From: Glycomyces dulcitolivorans
GTDB lineage: Bacteria; Actinomycetota; Actinomycetes; Mycobacteriales; Micromonosporaceae
NCBI RefSeq assembly: GCF_003265355.1
Contig: NZ_QFRW01000079.1
Coordinates: forward strand, 8,174 to 49,178
Direction: 5' to 3'
Length of the DNA stretch: 41,005 bases
In this document: one piece after another, positions 31,853-40,062 of the stretch
How the letters are laid out: each line of letters begins with the position of its first letter
Numbering within the stretch: the stretch's first letter is position 1
Notes under the pieces: generated by a model
The model's input: only the letters and a program-made list of their open reading frames with translations
The model's database searches: none
Told to the model about the DNA's origin: nothing
Translations under genes and position numbers: made by a program

Positions 31853-32647
31853 TCAGTCCCGCCTGAACCGCAGTTCGAGCCTGGTCCCGTCCCGGCCGCC
31901 CGCCTCCATGCGGGGGGCCAGGCCGTCGAGGAAGCGGTCCAGGAGGTAGCGCATCGCCTGGTGGCCGGTGATGTCCCAGCTCGACTCGCCTTCGAGGCGG
32001 GCGATGTTGGGGAACCGGCCCGACTCGATCGCGCGGTTCAGGTACGGCGCCTGGACCTCCCACCACTCCTGCTCGCCCGCGGCGGGGGCCGCCTCGGCGC
32101 GGTCGCGCAGCAGGTACTGCCGGGCCGTGCCCATCACCAGGTTCATCACCGAGGTGATGATGAGGTTCTTCTCGCGGTCGTCGACTTCGGCGTTCGCGAA
32201 CGCCGACAGCGCGAAGTCGTACCCGGCCAGCGAATCGGGCCCGAACACCGGGCGGCGCTGGTTGATCTCCAGCAGCCACGGATGCCGCTCGTGCACCTCC
32301 CAGGTGGCCTCGGCGATCATCTCCAGGCCGGCGCGCCAGCCGAGCGCCGCCAGGTCGGGCTCGGTGCCGTCCACGCGTGAGATGCGGTCGATCATGAGGT
32401 CGACCAGCTCGTCCTTGCCCGGGACGTACCGGTAGATCGTCATGGCGCCGACGCCGAGCTCCGCCGAGACGCTGCGCATCCCGAAGCACGAGCCCTCCCG
32501 GTCGGCCACCGCGATCGCGGCCTCCACGATCCGGTCCACCGTCAGCCGCGGCTTCGGCCCCGGGCGGCTCTGCTGCGGTCCGAACCCGCGCCAGAGCAGC
32601 TCCAGGCTGCGTTTGGGGTCGCCCGCCCCCGTCTGTGGTGTCGCCAT
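31853..32647 (-). CDS. TetR/AcrR family regulator (TetR_C type)
   Basis: The product has 264 residues. The helix-turn-helix spans LTVDRIVEAAIAVADREG to VSAELGVGAMTIYRYVPGKD and ELVDLMID. The ligand domain resembles the TetR/ActII C-terminal type, with HPWLLEINQRRPVFGP and GHQAMRYLLDRFLDGL. The ATG at 32647 has GAGG five bases upstream. It is divergent from an ABC exporter, and the 86-bp intergenic region carries a GGGTAC-AAC-GTACCC palindrome, so it most likely represses the exporter and responds to its substrate. Confidence 0.93.
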   Translation of the reverse strand: MATPQTGAGDPKRSLELLWRGFGPQQSRPGPKPRLTVDRIVEAAIAVADREGSCFGMRSVSAELGVGAMTIYRYVPGKDELVDLMIDRISRVDGTEPDLAALGWRAGLEMIAEATWEVHERHPWLLEINQRRPVFGPDSLAGYDFALSAFANAEVDDREKNLIITSVMNLVMGTARQYLLRDRAEAAPAAGEQEWWEVQAPYLNRAIESGRFPNIARLEGESSWDITGHQAMRYLLDRFLDGLAPRMEAGGRDGTRLELRFRRD

Positions 32648-32668
32648 AGGGGCCTCATGATATCGCGC

Positions 32669-32698
32669 TTGCTAACCGGGTACACCGTATGCTATTAC
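32669..32698 (+). promoter_or_regulatory. Promoter of the ABC exporter genes
   Basis: TTGCTA (-35, 32669-32674), an 18-base spacer, then TATTAC (-10, 32693-32698). The operators at 32678 and 32700 surround the -10. Confidence 0.5.
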
Positions 32699-32714
32699 TG
32701 GGTACAACGTACCC
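32678..32714. promoter_or_regulatory. TetR operator pair
   Basis: GGGTACAACGTACCC (32700-32714) is a palindrome with 6-bp arms. GGGTACACCGTAT (32678-32690) is a second, imperfect copy 22 bp away. Both lie in the tetR-exporter intergenic region. Confidence 0.7.
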
Positions 32715-32733
32715 GATTCAGGGAGACCAGTCG

Positions 32734-33696
32734 ATGACCACCACGACAGTCGAGGCCGTCGGCCTCGGCAAACGATTCAAGGACACCGCCGCACTCGACG
32801 GCTTCGACCTCGCCGCCGAATCCGGGACCGTCCTGGGGCTCCTGGGCCCCAACGGCGCCGGGAAGACCACCACCGTCCGCATCCTGACCACCCTGCTGAG
32901 CTACGACACCGGCCGCGCCGCCGTCGCCGGGTTCGACGTCGCCAAGGACGCCCGCCAGGTCCGCCGCCGCATCGGCCTCACCGGCCAGCAGACCGCCGTC
33001 GACGACCTCCTCACCGCCCGCCAGAACCTCGTCCTCTTCGGAAAGCTGTTCCGGCTGAACAAGTCCCGGGCCCGCGAGCGGGCCGCCCAGCTGCTCGACC
33101 AGTTCGGGCTCGCCGACGCCGCCGACCGCCAGGCCAAAGGCTTCTCCGGCGGCATGAAGCGCCGCCTCGACCTCGCCGCCAGCATGATCCTCGCCCCGCA
33201 GGTGCTGTTCCTGGACGAGCCGACCACCGGCCTCGACCCGGCCGGGCGCCGCGAGGTCTGGGACGCCGTCTCCGGGCTCGCCGCCGACGGCACCACCGTC
33301 GTCCTCACCACCCACTACCTCGACGAGGCCGACCGCCTCTGCGACCGCATCGCCGTGATCGACCACGGCCGCAACCTCGTCGACGACACCCCCGCCGGGA
33401 TCAAGCGCCGCATGGGCGCCGACCGGCTGGAGATCGTCGCCGCCGACCCCGCCGACCTCCCCGCCCTGGAGGGCGTCGTCGCCGCCGTCGCCGACGGGGA
33501 CGTCACCGTCGACGAGGCCGGGCCCAGCGTCTCGGCCCCCGTCAAGGACCCGGTCCCGGCCCTCACCGCCGCCGCGACCGCCGTGCAGGACAACGGGATC
33601 ACCGTCGCCGACATCGGCCTGCGCCGACCCACCCTCGACGAGGCCTTCCTGGACCTCATCGGCGACCCGAACCAGCAGAAGGAGAACGGACAGTGA
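32734..33696 (+). CDS. Daunorubicin-resistance-type ABC transporter ATP-binding protein (DrrA-like)
   Basis: The 320-residue protein has Walker [19 protein letters not shown]-loop [18 protein letters not shown], signature [15 protein letters not shown], Walker [14 protein letters not shown] and the H-loop [20 protein letters not shown]. The C-terminal extension ends [14 protein letters not shown], the DrrA-type marker. It energises export of a hydrophobic drug or lipid through the following permease. The ATG at 32734 has GGGAG upstream; the ORF part before it contains the promoter and operator. It overlaps the permease gene by four bases (GTGA). Confidence 0.95.
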   Translation: MTTTTVEAVGLGKRFKDTAALDGFDLAAESGTVLGLLGPNGAGKTTTVRILTTLLSYDTGRAAVAGFDVAKDARQVRRRIGLTGQQTAVDDLLTARQNLVLFGKLFRLNKSRARERAAQLLDQFGLADAADRQAKGFSGGMKRRLDLAASMILAPQVLFLDEPTTGLDPAGRREVWDAVSGLAADGTTVVLTTHYLDEADRLCDRIAVIDHGRNLVDDTPAGIKRRMGADRLEIVAADPADLPALEGVVAAVADGDVTVDEAGPSVSAPVKDPVPALTAAATAVQDNGITVADIGLRRPTLDEAFLDLIGDPNQQKENGQ

Positions 33697-34529
33697 CCGC
33701 CCTCGCCCCGCTCCCCGACGAGACCCTCGCCGGGCGCCTCAGATGGACGCTCCACGACTACCGCACCATCGTCGGCCAGGAGTTCACCCACCTCATCCGC
33801 CAGCCCGCGAACTTCGCGTGGGCCCTCGGCTTCCCGATCGTCATGGTCCTGCTGTTCGTGTACGTCTTCGGCTCCGCCATGGACGTCACCGGGCAGGGGG
33901 CCGGGGTCGACTACGTCGCCTACGCCATGCCCGGCATGTTCGCCATGACCATGGCCTTCGGGTTCATGAACACCGCCATGGCCGTCGCCTACGCCAAGGA
34001 GAAGGGCATGGTCGACCGCATCAGGTCCATGCCCACCGCCTCTTCGGCGGTCGTGGTGGGCCGCAACATCTCCGACACCATCCAGGCCGCCGGCGACCTC
34101 CTCGTGCTCTTCCTCATCGCGCTCGCGATCGGCTGGCGCAGCGAGGGCACCCTGTGGGAGACCCTGGGCGCCTTCGCGCTCCTGATCTGGCTGCGGTTCG
34201 CGCTCATCTGGATCGGCGTGTGGATCGGCCTGCTGGTCAAGAACGTCGAGGCGGCCGGGAACCTGTTCGCGCTCGCCTTCCCGTTCGGCATGGTCTCCTC
34301 GGTGTTCACCCCGCCCGAGCTCATGCCCGGCTGGCTCGGGGCGATCGCCGCGTGGAACCCGGTGTCCGCCACCGCGACCGCGATCCGCGAGCTGTTCGGC
34401 AACCCGGTCGCCGCCGGCACCTCGTGGCCCGAGCAGCACGCGCTCCTGGCCGCGATCGTGTGGCCGCTGGTCATCACCGCCATCTTCCTGCCGCTGGGGG
34501 TGCGCCGCTTCCGCAACCTCGGACGCTAG
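33693..34529 (+). CDS. ABC-2 type exporter permease (DrrB-like)
   Basis: The 278-residue protein has six hydrophobic segments: [20 protein letters not shown] first, then [20 protein letters not shown] with the conserved [19 protein letters not shown] loop, and [19 protein letters not shown] before the last helix. This is the ABC-2 permease pattern of DrrB. The GTG start overlaps the ATPase stop, so the two are co-translated. A strong hairpin ends the operon. Confidence 0.94.
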   Translation: MTALAPLPDETLAGRLRWTLHDYRTIVGQEFTHLIRQPANFAWALGFPIVMVLLFVYVFGSAMDVTGQGAGVDYVAYAMPGMFAMTMAFGFMNTAMAVAYAKEKGMVDRIRSMPTASSAVVVGRNISDTIQAAGDLLVLFLIALAIGWRSEGTLWETLGAFALLIWLRFALIWIGVWIGLLVKNVEAAGNLFALAFPFGMVSSVFTPPELMPGWLGAIAAWNPVSATATAIRELFGNPVAAGTSWPEQHALLAAIVWPLVITAIFLPLGVRRFRNLGR

Positions 34530-34549
34530 AGCCTGACGGAAACAGGAAG

Positions 34550-34579
34550 ACGGGCCCGCGCTCATCGGCGCGGGCCCGT
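34550..34579 (+). terminator. Terminator of the ABC exporter operon
   Basis: ACGGGCCCGCGC (34550-34561) and GCGCGGGCCCGT (34568-34579) form a perfect 12-bp stem with a six-base loop, 20 bases after the stop. Confidence 0.85.
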
Positions 34580-34596
34580 TCCGCTCGTGTGAGAGC

Positions 34597-35178
34597 ATGG
34601 GCACCATGTCCGAAGCGCCGCAGGAGTTCACGGCCTCCCTGGGGGAGGGCGCCGAGCTGCGCCCGCTCGTCCCGGAGCTCGCCGTGGAGATGACCGTCCA
34701 CATGGACCGCGGCCGCGAGTTCATCGGCCGGTACGTCGCCATCGCCGACGTGTGCGCCGACGTCGAGGGGACCCGCGGGTTCCTGGAGACGTACGCCGCC
34801 AAGGCCGCCGCCGACGCCGGGCGGATCTGGGGGATCTGGCTCGACGGGACGCTCGTCGGCGGGGTCCTGTTCCGCACCATGGACTTCCGCATGCAGACCG
34901 CCGAGGCCGGCTGCTGGCTGGAGCCCGCCGCCACCGGAAAGGGCCTGGTCACCCGCGCGGTCGCCGCCATCATCGACTGGGCGGTCGAGGAGCGCGGCAT
35001 CCACCGCGTCGACTGGTGGGCCGCCGTCCGCAACACCGCCAGCCTCGCCGTCGCCGAGCGCCTGGGCATGACGAAGGAGGGCGTCCTGCGCGACGTGTAC
35101 CTCCACCGCGGCGAGCGGTACGACATGGAGGTCTGGTCCGTCCTCGCCCCCGAGTGGCGCGCCGCCCGCCGGGCCTGA
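34597..35178 (+). CDS. GNAT acetyltransferase (RimJ/RimL-like)
   Basis: The product has 193 residues. After a variable N-terminus come IWGIWLDGTLVGGVLFRTMD, then AGCWLEPAATGKGLVTRAVA, the acetyl-CoA-binding A motif (Q/R-x-x-G-x-G/A variant ATGKGL), then VDWWAAVRNTASLAVAERLG and MTKEGVLRDVYLHRGERYDM. This is the layout of the RimJ/RimL ribosomal protein or small-molecule N-acetyltransferases. The substrate is unknown. Start may be ATG 34597 or ATG 34606. It follows a terminator and stands alone. Confidence 0.9.
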   Translation: MGTMSEAPQEFTASLGEGAELRPLVPELAVEMTVHMDRGREFIGRYVAIADVCADVEGTRGFLETYAAKAAADAGRIWGIWLDGTLVGGVLFRTMDFRMQTAEAGCWLEPAATGKGLVTRAVAAIIDWAVEERGIHRVDWWAAVRNTASLAVAERLGMTKEGVLRDVYLHRGERYDMEVWSVLAPEWRAARRA

Positions 35179-35309
35179 CCGCCGCCCGGGCTTGTACCGA
35201 TATCGATTCCGCATCGAATCCCGCGTGCGCGTGGGAGCGATTGCGAATTCGGGTATGACATCGACGCATTTATCCGTACGATTTCCGCTCGAATGGTCCC
35301 CGCGGCGGA

Positions 35310-35336
35310 CTGACAGCGCTTCCATTCTGCGATAAC
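35310..35336 (+). promoter_or_regulatory. Candidate promoter of the family-5 binding protein
   Basis: CTGACA (35310-35315) resembles the -35 consensus; GATAAC (35331-35336) could be the -10, with a short 15-base spacer. The CebR-like operator overlaps the -35. Confidence 0.35.
35311..35324. promoter_or_regulatory. LacI-family (CebR-like) operator
   Basis: TGACAGCGCTTCCA has the central AGCGCT and outer TG/CA of actinobacterial LacI-type sites such as the CebR box TGGGAGCGCTCCCA. It lies about 100 bases upstream of the binding-protein ATG. The rest of the 244-bp intergenic region from 35179 shows no gene. Confidence 0.5.
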
Positions 35337-35422
35337 GTGCTTCCACCGCGAGGGCGCACTCCCTCACCCCGCCTCCTCGCGCACCCGGCGCCCGGTCATC
35401 CCTCAACCGAAAGCAGATCCCA

Positions 35423-37141
35423 ATGACCAAGAGGAGACACCTTCCGGCCCTCGCGGCGACCGCGGCACTGGCGACCGCCGCGTGCACCGACGACGAGGCG
35501 CCCGCGTCCGGCGACGCCGACCGCCTCGCGATCGACGACTTCCCCCGGGGCGAGACCCTGTACTCGACCGGCACCGCGTGGGGCCCGCCCGGCGACTTCA
35601 ACCCGATCACCCCCGGCCAGGTCACCGGCCTCAACGGCCTCGGCTACGAGTACCTCTTCCTGTTCGACACCCAGGAGCAGCGGCTCACCCCCTGGCTCGC
35701 CGAGTCCGGCGAGTGGACCGGCGCGCGCGAGTACCTGCTGAAACTGCGCCCGGGGGTCAAGTGGAGCGACGGACAACTCTTCACCGCCGACGACGTCGCG
35801 TTCACCCTCGAACTCGGCAGGGTCGAGGGCGTCCCGTACGGGACGGTCTGGGACTGGCTGGAGTCGGTCGAGGCGACCGGCGACCTGGAGCTCGTCTTCC
35901 GCTTCATCGAAGCGCGCCACCAGGAGTGGGACAACTTCCTGTACACCAACGAGATCGTGCCCAAGCACGTATACGAGGCGTACACCCCCGAGGAGCTGCT
36001 CACCGGCCCGCTCGACGAGGACCCGGTCGTCACCGGCCCGTACACCGTCCACAGCCTCGACGAGGGCCGCATCGCGTGGGTCAAGCGCGACGACTGGTGG
36101 GCCACCGAGGCGCTCGGCCTGGAAGTGCGCCCGCGGTTCATCGTGGACCTCGTGACGCCCGGCAACGCCGACATCCTCAACATGCTCCTCGACGGGCGAC
36201 TGGACCTGGCGAACAACTTCATGCCCGGCGTCGCCGACTTCCTCTCCGGCGACCCCGCGCTCATCACCTACTACGACAAGCCGCCGTTCATGGCCCCGGT
36301 GAACACCGCGATGCTCATCCCCAACACCACCCGCAAGCCCCTCGACGACCCGGAGTTCCGCCGCGCCATGGCCTTCGCGATCAGCCCCGGCCAGATCGTG
36401 GACGCCGTCTACGGCGGCATGGTCACCGAGGCGCACCCGACGGGGCTCCTCCCGATCTGGGAGCGCTACTACGACCCGGAGGCGCTCGGGGACGACGCCT
36501 TCGTGTTCGAGCCGTCCCGGGCGGTCGCGCTGCTGGCCGAGGCCGGGTACGCCGACGCGGACGGCGACGGGTTCGTCGAGGACCGCGACGGCGAGCCGTT
36601 CGCGCTCCAGCTCATCGTCCCGTCCGGGTGGACCGACTGGGAGGCCGCCGCCGAGTCCATCGCGCTCGACCTGGCCGACGCGGGGGTGAACGTCACCGCC
36701 GTGTTCGTGGACGCCGCCGAGGTCGACGCCGCCCGCGAGAGCGGCGACTTCGACCTGCTGATCAACAACTACAGCCGCGTCACCAACTCGCCGTGGAGCC
36801 ACTTCAGGTACCTGTTCGAGCTGCCGGTGGAGGCGAGCCAGCGCTCGGGGAACTTCTCCCGCTGGGAGGACGAGCACGCCTGGGAGCTGACGCAGGAGCT
36901 GTCGGCGGTCGCCTCGGAGGACCCGCGCTACCTGGAGGTGGTCGCGGAGCTGGAGCGGATCGCGGTGCGGGACCTCCCGGCGATCCCGATCTGGTACAAC
37001 GGCGCCTGGTCGCAGGCGGCGAACTCGGTGTGGACGGGATGGCCGACCGAGGAGTCGGGCGGGGTGTACGCGAGCTTCTGGGACGAGATGTGGGGGCTGG
37101 GGGCGGTGCGGATGCTGTGCGCGATCGCCCCGGCCGAGTAG
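35423..37141 (+). CDS. Family-5 ABC transporter substrate-binding lipoprotein (oligosaccharide or peptide)
   Basis: The product has 572 residues. The N-terminus MTKRRHLPALAATAALATAA followed by Cys21 and TDDE is a lipoprotein signal. The mature protein has the family-5 (OppA/DppA-like) fold: WLAESGEWTG, YLLKLRPGVKWSDGQLFTAD, DDVAFTLELG, and the domain return GYADADGDGFVEDRDGEPFA. Family 5 includes dipeptide, nickel and beta-glucan oligosaccharide binders; the CebR-like operator favours an oligosaccharide (inference). There is no permease or ATPase gene next to it, so it is an orphan subunit. The ATG lacks a strong ribosome site. A convergent hairpin follows. Confidence 0.9.
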   Translation: MTKRRHLPALAATAALATAACTDDEAPASGDADRLAIDDFPRGETLYSTGTAWGPPGDFNPITPGQVTGLNGLGYEYLFLFDTQEQRLTPWLAESGEWTGAREYLLKLRPGVKWSDGQLFTADDVAFTLELGRVEGVPYGTVWDWLESVEATGDLELVFRFIEARHQEWDNFLYTNEIVPKHVYEAYTPEELLTGPLDEDPVVTGPYTVHSLDEGRIAWVKRDDWWATEALGLEVRPRFIVDLVTPGNADILNMLLDGRLDLANNFMPGVADFLSGDPALITYYDKPPFMAPVNTAMLIPNTTRKPLDDPEFRRAMAFAISPGQIVDAVYGGMVTEAHPTGLLPIWERYYDPEALGDDAFVFEPSRAVALLAEAGYADADGDGFVEDRDGEPFALQLIVPSGWTDWEAAAESIALDLADAGVNVTAVFVDAAEVDAARESGDFDLLINNYSRVTNSPWSHFRYLFELPVEASQRSGNFSRWEDEHAWELTQELSAVASEDPRYLEVVAELERIAVRDLPAIPIWYNGAWSQAANSVWTGWPTEESGGVYASFWDEMWGLGAVRMLCAIAPAE

Positions 37142-37161
37142 TCGCTCGCCGCAAGGGAAAC

Positions 37162-37197
37162 GGGCCCGCGCCGCCACCCGAAAGGCGGCGCGGGCCC
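37162..37197. terminator. Bidirectional hairpin terminator
   Basis: GGGCCCGCGCCGCC (37162-37175) and GGCGGCGCGGGCCC (37184-37197) form a perfect 14-bp stem between two converging genes, 20 bases from each stop codon. Confidence 0.88.
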
Positions 37198-37214
37198 TCT
37201 TCATCCCCCCGGTC

Positions 37215-39122
37215 CTAGAACCCGATCCACGCGGTCTGGTCGTACCCGCCGCCGAGTTCGTTGGCCTGCAACCCGGCCGAGGACAGGGTCCACAGCCGGT
37301 TCCCGACGACGAGGGCGCGCACGATGCCCTCGGCGTAGGGGTCGACGGCCTCCTGCTCGATCCAGGCGGCCTGCTCGACGGAGTCGGTGCCGACCGCCAG
37401 GACGAGCGCCCCGGCCGTGTAGTTGGTGTAGTCCTCGCCCCAGTCGGTGACGGGCATGACGGCGATGCTGGCGTCCTGCCAGTACAGGAACGCGTGCGGG
37501 TCCCATTCGACGGCGGAGGACGCGTCGGCCTGGAAGTACTGGTCGAGGACGGCGGCTTCGGCTGCGGCCGTGTCGAACAGGCTCACCTGGAGGCCGGTGG
37601 TGACGCCGTCCTCGGTGGCCTCCTGGCCGACGCCCAGGAGCCGCCCGTCGCCGACGGGGTGGAGGTAGGCGGAGTAGCCGGTGATCTTCAGTTCGCCGGT
37701 GACGGCGGGGTTCGCCGGATCGGAGAGGTCCACTGTGTACAGCGGGTCGGTCTGGCGGAACGTGACGATGTAGCCGGTGTCGCCGATGAAGCGGACCGCG
37801 TAGATCTGCTCGTCCAGGCCGAGGTCGGTGACCGAGCCGGTCTCGGTCAGGGAGTCGTCGCCGACGGCGAACACGGTCACGGTGGACTTGGACGGCCCCG
37901 GGTCGGGCGCGAACGAGCCGCCCCAGGCGCAGTCGGCGGCCGGCCCGCAGCCGCCCCACCAGCCCCACATCGCGTTGTTCTCGGTGGTGGCGACGCGCAG
38001 GTGGCCGTCGTACTCGCTGAGCGAGTACTGGTTGAGCAGGGACCCGGGGACGGTGGCCTCGCCCGCGAGGCGCGGCTCGCCGTCGGCGAAGTGGAAGCGG
38101 TAGATCTCGGTCTCGGACTCCGGCTCCTCCTGGCCCCAGGCGTAGTCGTAGTGGGCGAGGTAGAGGCTGTCGACGGTGCCGTGGACGGTCTCGCCGTCGG
38201 CCATGACGGTGTGCGGGGCGACCTCGTCCCAGTCCCCGGCGGCGCTGAGGCCGAAGACGGTGACGGCGGAGCCGCTGAAGCGGTCGGGGTGGGCGATGTC
38301 GCCGCAGTCGACCTCGCCGTCCTGTCCGTTGACGCTGAAGCCGGGCACCCAGTCCGAGAGCTCGGTGGAACTGACGGCGGCCTTGAGGTCCTCGAAGTCG
38401 GCGTCGCCGTCGTACAGGACGTCCTGCACGGGCTGGATGCTCGGCTGGGAGGAGACGGCCAGGCGCAGCTCGCCGCCGACCATGCGGGCGTCCACCATGG
38501 ACCCCTCCATGGCGAAGGTGTCGCGGACGTCGAGGGTGGCGGGGTCGAGGCGGTCGATCCTGAACTCGCTGTAGTAGAGGTCGCCGTCCTGGACGTCCTG
38601 CGTGTACATCGCGAACAGCTCGCCCTCGGTGAGGAACAACTGGTGGTCCCAGGTCGAGCCGCCGAAGACGGTCTCGGCGGTCACCTCGCCGGAGCGGGTG
38701 TCGACGACGCGGAGGGCGCCCGCGACGACGCTGTAGACGAAGGTCCCGTCGGTCTTGACGATGTCGGGCTCGTCGACGCCGGCGACCTGATTGTTGGTCT
38801 GGGAGTAGGCGTCCGTGGACTGGGCGGAGGTGGCGCCGGGGTCGGCGGCGGCGGCCATGTCGCCCTCTTCGCGGGCCACGCCGTCCTCGGCGTAGCCGCC
38901 GGCGGTGAAGTACTCGCCGGACTGCCATTCGGCCATCATGGCGAGGGCGGCCTCCTGGATGCCCTCCAGGGCCTCGTCGCAGCCGCCGTAGGAGGCGAGC
39001 TGGGCGGAGGCGGGGACCCAGGGGACGGTCTCGACATCGAGGTCGTCGCCTTGTTGCGAGGTGCACCCGGCTGCGGCGAGGGCGGCCGCGCCTGCGAGTG
39101 CGGTGAGGAGTTTCGCTTTCAT
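37215..39122 (-). CDS. Secreted beta-propeller domain lipoprotein
   Basis: The 635-residue protein has the signal MKAKLLTALAGAAALAAAGC with the lipid-site Cys at residue 20. QTNNQVAGVDEPDIVKTDG is the hallmark of the Beta_propel family (PF09826), followed by many propeller-like strands, for example FVYSVVAGALRVVDTRSGEV and GYIVTFRQTDPLYTVDLSDP. Family members are extracytoplasmic and often annotated only as C-terminal beta-propeller proteins; no reaction is known to me. The ATG at 39122 gives the clean signal, though no good ribosome site is seen. It lies downstream of the sugar transporter operon but behind a T-tailed terminator, so it is separate. Confidence 0.9.
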   Translation of the reverse strand: MKAKLLTALAGAAALAAAGCTSQQGDDLDVETVPWVPASAQLASYGGCDEALEGIQEAALAMMAEWQSGEYFTAGGYAEDGVAREEGDMAAAADPGATSAQSTDAYSQTNNQVAGVDEPDIVKTDGTFVYSVVAGALRVVDTRSGEVTAETVFGGSTWDHQLFLTEGELFAMYTQDVQDGDLYYSEFRIDRLDPATLDVRDTFAMEGSMVDARMVGGELRLAVSSQPSIQPVQDVLYDGDADFEDLKAAVSSTELSDWVPGFSVNGQDGEVDCGDIAHPDRFSGSAVTVFGLSAAGDWDEVAPHTVMADGETVHGTVDSLYLAHYDYAWGQEEPESETEIYRFHFADGEPRLAGEATVPGSLLNQYSLSEYDGHLRVATTENNAMWGWWGGCGPAADCAWGGSFAPDPGPSKSTVTVFAVGDDSLTETGSVTDLGLDEQIYAVRFIGDTGYIVTFRQTDPLYTVDLSDPANPAVTGELKITGYSAYLHPVGDGRLLGVGQEATEDGVTTGLQVSLFDTAAAEAAVLDQYFQADASSAVEWDPHAFLYWQDASIAVMPVTDWGEDYTNYTAGALVLAVGTDSVEQAAWIEQEAVDPYAEGIVRALVVGNRLWTLSSAGLQANELGGGYDQTAWIGF

Positions 39123-39171
39123 GCCATTCGGACGCCGCGGCCGCGGGACCGGTTCCCGCCGGGCGCGAAAA

Positions 39172-39204
39172 AGGGCCCGAGGCGCCTCAACCTCCTCGGG
39201 CCCT
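39172..39204 (-). terminator. Rho-independent terminator of the second sugar transporter operon
   Basis: AGGGCCCGAGG (39172-39182) pairs with CCTCGGGCCCT (39194-39204). Read on the minus strand the stem is followed by five T residues, a proper intrinsic terminator, 15 bases after the permease stop. Confidence 0.85.
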
Positions 39205-39219
39205 AGGCCGGACGGCGTC

Positions 39220-40062
39220 TCACCCCTTGGTGCCGCCCGTGGTCAGGCCGCTGATGAGGTGCCGTTCGGCGAACCCGTAGAACACGAGCGCCGGGAGCAT
39301 CGCGAGCATGACGAAGGCGAGGACCTTCGCGGTGTCGGAGGCGTACTGGCCGCTGAACTGGGTGACGCCGAGCGGGAGCGTCCACCAGGTCGAGCGCTGG
39401 AGCACCACGAGCGGCAGCAGGAACGAGTTCCAGGAGCCGACGAGCGCGAGCACCGAGACGGTGGCGAGGACCGGCCGCGACATCGGCAGGAGGATGCGGG
39501 TGAAGAACAGCCACGGCCCCGCGCCGTCGATGGTCGCCGCCTCCTCCACTTCGCCCGGGATGGACCGGAAGAACGTGCGCAGGATGATGATCGTCAGCGG
39601 CAGCCCGAACGCGGCCTGCGGGAGGATCACGCCCATCGGGCTGTTGAGCAGCTCGAAGGTCCGCAGGATGATGAACAGCGGCAGGACCGCGACCGCGAAG
39701 GGGAACATCATCCCGGCCGCGAAGAGCGTGAACAGGCCCTCGCGGCCGCGGAAGGCGTAGCGGGCGAACACGAACGCGACCATCGCCGAGCAGGCCACGA
39801 CGATGAACGTGGTGATGAGCGCGATGAACACGGAGCTGAAGACCTGCTGCCAGAACGTGCCGGAGGCGAGGACGTCGGTGTAGTTCTCCCAATGCCATGG
39901 GCTCGGCAGGCCCAGGGCGTTCTCGCGCAGCTGCTGGTTGTCCTTGAACCCGCCCAGGAGCGCGAACAGGATCGGCGTGGCCACGAACGCCGTGGTGAGG
40001 AACGCGGCGATGTAGAAGCCGGTGTGGCGCAGCAGGCGCGCGCGTCGCGTGGTGACCTTCAT
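39220..40062 (-). CDS. CUT1 sugar ABC transporter permease (MalG-like), second system
   Basis: This 280-residue permease has six hydrophobic segments and the EAA loop VEEAATIDGAGPWLFFTRIL followed by LPMSRPV. Its C-terminus RHLISGLTTGGTKG is typical of MalG/AraQ subunits. The ATG at 40062 overlaps the stop of the preceding permease by one base (TGATG). It is the last gene of an operon whose beginning, including the binding protein, lies beyond the right edge. Confidence 0.93.
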   Translation of the reverse strand: MKVTTRRARLLRHTGFYIAAFLTTAFVATPILFALLGGFKDNQQLRENALGLPSPWHWENYTDVLASGTFWQQVFSSVFIALITTFIVVACSAMVAFVFARYAFRGREGLFTLFAAGMMFPFAVAVLPLFIILRTFELLNSPMGVILPQAAFGLPLTIIILRTFFRSIPGEVEEAATIDGAGPWLFFTRILLPMSRPVLATVSVLALVGSWNSFLLPLVVLQRSTWWTLPLGVTQFSGQYASDTAKVLAFVMLAMLPALVFYGFAERHLISGLTTGGTKG

